Source: JAWLBY01 sp041687455 (GTDB lineage Bacteria; Pseudomonadota; Gammaproteobacteria; Xanthomonadales; Xanthomonadaceae). Taken from it: a stretch of 53,250 nt of DNA. Shown one piece after another: positions 51,691 through 53,250 of this stretch. The position numbers were made by a program, and so were the translations under genes. The notes under the pieces were generated by a model, which had not been told where the DNA came from, made no database searches, and saw nothing but the letters and a program-made list of their open reading frames with translations. The stretch lies in the NCBI GenBank assembly GCA_041687455.1, contig JAWLBY010000026.1, forward strand, positions 1 to 53,250, read 5' to 3'. The first letter of the stretch is position 1; each line of letters starts with the position of its first letter.

Positions 51691-52215
51691 TTAATTTCCT
51701 CCGCCCCCTTTTTTCGCGGTCAAGTGGGTGCTGAGTATCTCTCTAGCCACCATCTGTTGTTTGCCTCCACCAAGAAGAAGTTTTCTGTATTCCTCTTTCA
51801 TTGAGCCAAGCTCAATGTTACGTAGGAGGCGCGCAAATTCCTTGTGTTCTGGGCCGAAGGTATCGGACGAGAAGAGCTTGAAGAGGCCCCGTCGCAAGCG
51901 TTCTTTCGCTGTTTCTGACAGACCGGCACTCTTTAACCGCCTGGCCATCGTTGCCCGAATGTATCCGGAGTAGTGGAAGAAAACGCCTGACAAGACAAAC
52001 TCAATTGCTATTTCTATGGCTGCGCCATCTTGCTTCTTGATGCCTCTGGAAATTTCCCATAATGCGTGTTTGAGTTTGATTAGTTCCGATTCGTATGGAT
52101 ACTCCAACAGAAGCGGGTCCTTGACCTTGAACGATTTCGCTAGGCGCTCGTACCTCTGTCTGACCTCGCTGAAGGTCCACGCATTGGGCGGGAAGTAATA
52201 GGTGTCGTTTTTCAT
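51691..52215 (-). CDS. Unrecognised protein in AT-rich accessory patch
   Basis: A 174-residue, mostly helical, lysine-rich protein (FSEVRQRYERLAKSFKVKD, IAIEFVLSGVFFHYSGYIRA) with no signal sequence. Its middle hydrophobic segment (about 73-90) could be buried or membrane-associated. Base composition is clearly lower in GC than the neighbours, with codons such as TTT, AAA and AAT that are rare elsewhere in the window, so recent transfer is likely. ATG at 52215 was preferred to a TTG at 52236. The C-terminus ends in a KKGGGG run. I recognise no family. Confidence 0.6.
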   Translation of the reverse strand: MKNDTYYFPPNAWTFSEVRQRYERLAKSFKVKDPLLLEYPYESELIKLKHALWEISRGIKKQDGAAIEIAIEFVLSGVFFHYSGYIRATMARRLKSAGLSETAKERLRRGLFKLFSSDTFGPEHKEFARLLRNIELGSMKEEYRKLLLGGGKQQMVAREILSTHLTAKKGGGGN

Positions 52216-52292
52216 TTGCCACTTAACGCCGTGCAAACTGGGCCTGCGGCCGACAGTGATTGACTTGAGCGTAACATGTTCCCGTAGTTAGC

Positions 52293-52472
52293 TTACGCAC
52301 CGGCGCAGCCGGCCAACTGCTCATTGGCGAGCTCAAGCGAATGGCGCGAGCTGAGCATCAACCGGAGATAAGGAAAAGCGTACTCTCCGATTTCATCGGG
52401 CATGAGGTTCTTCACTACCTCTGGCGGAGCGGTCTCCAGATTGTAGTATTGATAAGGCACGCAAAGACCACC
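52293..52472 (-). pseudogene. C-terminal fragment of an unknown protein
   Basis: About 60 residues with non-random composition (YQYYNLETAPPEVVKNLM, YAFPYLRLMLSSRHSLELAN) end at a stop near 52293. Upstream, the same frame runs straight into the REP pair at 52488-52559, so the original 5' part is missing. Base composition is AT-richer than average, like the neighbouring gene at 51691-52215. Probably the remnant of a transferred gene cut by repeat or transposon activity. Confidence 0.45.
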
Positions 52473-52487
52473 GCGGTACGACGGGTC

Positions 52488-52559
52488 GTAGGGCGGGTCT
52501 CGACCCGCCGATCTTGGGGCTTGTGCGGTATCTGATTGGCGGGTCGAGACCCGCCCTAC
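52488..52559. repeat. REP inverted pair (BIME) upstream of the RAYT gene
   Basis: GTAGGGCGGGTCTCGACCCG at 52488 and its inverse CGGGTCGAGACCCGCCCTAC ending at 52559, separated by 28 bases. REP-associated transposases usually lie beside copies of their own REP, so this is the likely cognate element. Confidence 0.85.
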
Positions 52560-52636
52560 GCCAGCCGCCATTTTCCTATGCGGTGGTGCGTGATTGGCTG
52601 ACGGGCAGCGTGTGATCAACGTGGCATGCTGCGGCG

Positions 52637-53156
52637 ATGGCGAATTATCGACGTGTGTGGGTGCCGGGCGGGACGTATTTCTTCACGGTGAATCTGCTGG
52701 AGCGCGATCGGGCGTTGCTGGTCGATCACGTCGATGGACTGCGGGCTGCGTTTCGAGCGGTGCGAGCGGCACGCCCGTTCGACATGGTGGCGATGGTCGT
52801 GCTGCCCGATCATCTGCATTGCATCTGGCGGTTGCCGGAGGGCGATGCCGACAACGCCACGCGCTGGCGGCACATCAAGACGATGTTCTCACGCGGGTTG
52901 CCTTGCACCGAGCTGTCAACGCCGATTGAATTCTGACCCACTTAGTCCCCCGATCGCCGAGCGGCGCCAGGCGAAGAAGGAGCGCGCCATCTGGCAGCGA
53001 CGCTTCTGGGAGCGACTGCTGCGCGACGAGCGTGACCTGCGCGCGCACATCGATTACGTTCACTTCAATCCTGTCAGGCACGGCCTGGTCGGGCGCGTGC
53101 GCGACTGGCCGTATTCGACGTTTCACCGCTACGTCCGTGAGGGGACGCTGCCGGTG
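52637..53156 (+). pseudogene. REP-associated tyrosine transposase (RAYT), frameshifted
   Basis: A Y1/IS200-like transposase fragment. The first frame gives MANYRRVWVPGGTYFFTVNL and the HUH motif VLPDHLHCIWRLPEGD, then RWRHIKTMFSRGLPCTELS, and stops at 52934-52936. The next frame continues from 52947 as PPIAERRQAKKERAIWQRRFW, AHIDYVHFNPVRHGLVGRV and DWPYSTFHRYVREG. The two parts join as ELS-PPIAERR if 28 bases (52919-52946) are removed. The protein tail after about 53150 no longer resembles RAYTs. Non-functional unless the shift is bypassed. Confidence 0.85.
52919..52946. mobile_element. 28-bp insertion scar in the RAYT gene
   Basis: The inserted ACGCCGATTGAATTCTGACC and following CACTTAGT resemble, from memory, the terminal repeat of IS21-family elements (TGTCAACGCCGATTGAATTC read across the junction). 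Its length, one more than a multiple of three, causes the frameshift. Confidence 0.45.
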
Positions 53157-53250
53157 CGCGTCAAGATAGTTGTCGCCTCCGTCACGCAGCTTTTCGCTTA
53201 CTCCACTCCTGAGTTCGATCCTCCGCGTGCGTCGCGGCCAGCGAGTCCAG

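Overview
The window is GC-rich chromosomal DNA that reads as a gammaproteobacterium of the Xanthomonadales/Lysobacterales type. I infer this from the proteins, from the queA-tgt-yajC-secD-secF block, from the suhB/trmJ divergent pair, and from the many TAGGAGCGGCTTCAGC-type palindromes typical of that order. I saw no rRNA, tRNA or CRISPR array.

Layout. 1-1604: an integron fragment. A small membrane-protein cassette is bounded by GTTGGGC/GCCCAAC core-like sites, followed by 13-bp tandem repeats and a full-length IntI-type integrase. 1705-2909: a non-coding array of eight ~159-bp tandem units. 2916-9346: housekeeping genes thpR, an AIM24-family gene, gcvPB (carrying an in-frame palindromic repeat insertion), dgkA, purA and pip. 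9613-12384: a degenerate P-loop protein and a class III aminotransferase, both on the minus strand. 12854-19908: queA, tgt, yajC, secD and secF. Between tgt and yajC lie about 1.5 kb of duplicated, hairpin-rich repeats.

20455-36710: a nearly complete MSHA type IV pilus locus (mshI, I2, J, K, L, M, N, E, G, F-like, A, C, D, O, P, Q). It encodes the inner-membrane assembly platform, the secretin, the polymerisation ATPase with c-di-GMP-type N-terminal domains, the major pilin, minor pilins and a large tip-like protein. Most junctions overlap by 1-4 bases; mshE-mshG and mshF-mshA are separated by repeat-bearing gaps. A 248-bp MITE-like element sits directly at the mshQ stop codon.

37015-51657: suhB, trmJ, a PhnD-like periplasmic protein translationally coupled to a GGDEF-EAL protein, a receiver-HPt protein, a YdbH-like/YdbL pair, rlmD, a CYTH phosphatase, nagZ, hpt with a methylthioinosine phosphorylase (linked purine salvage), and an AidB-like acyl-CoA dehydrogenase. 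51658-53250: an AT-richer accessory patch with an unrecognised gene, a truncated gene fragment, a REP palindrome pair and a REP-associated tyrosine transposase broken by a 28-bp insertion.

The mobile and repeat content is the most unusual part: at least six palindromic repeat families, a satellite-like array beside an integron integrase, and a broken RAYT beside a REP pair.
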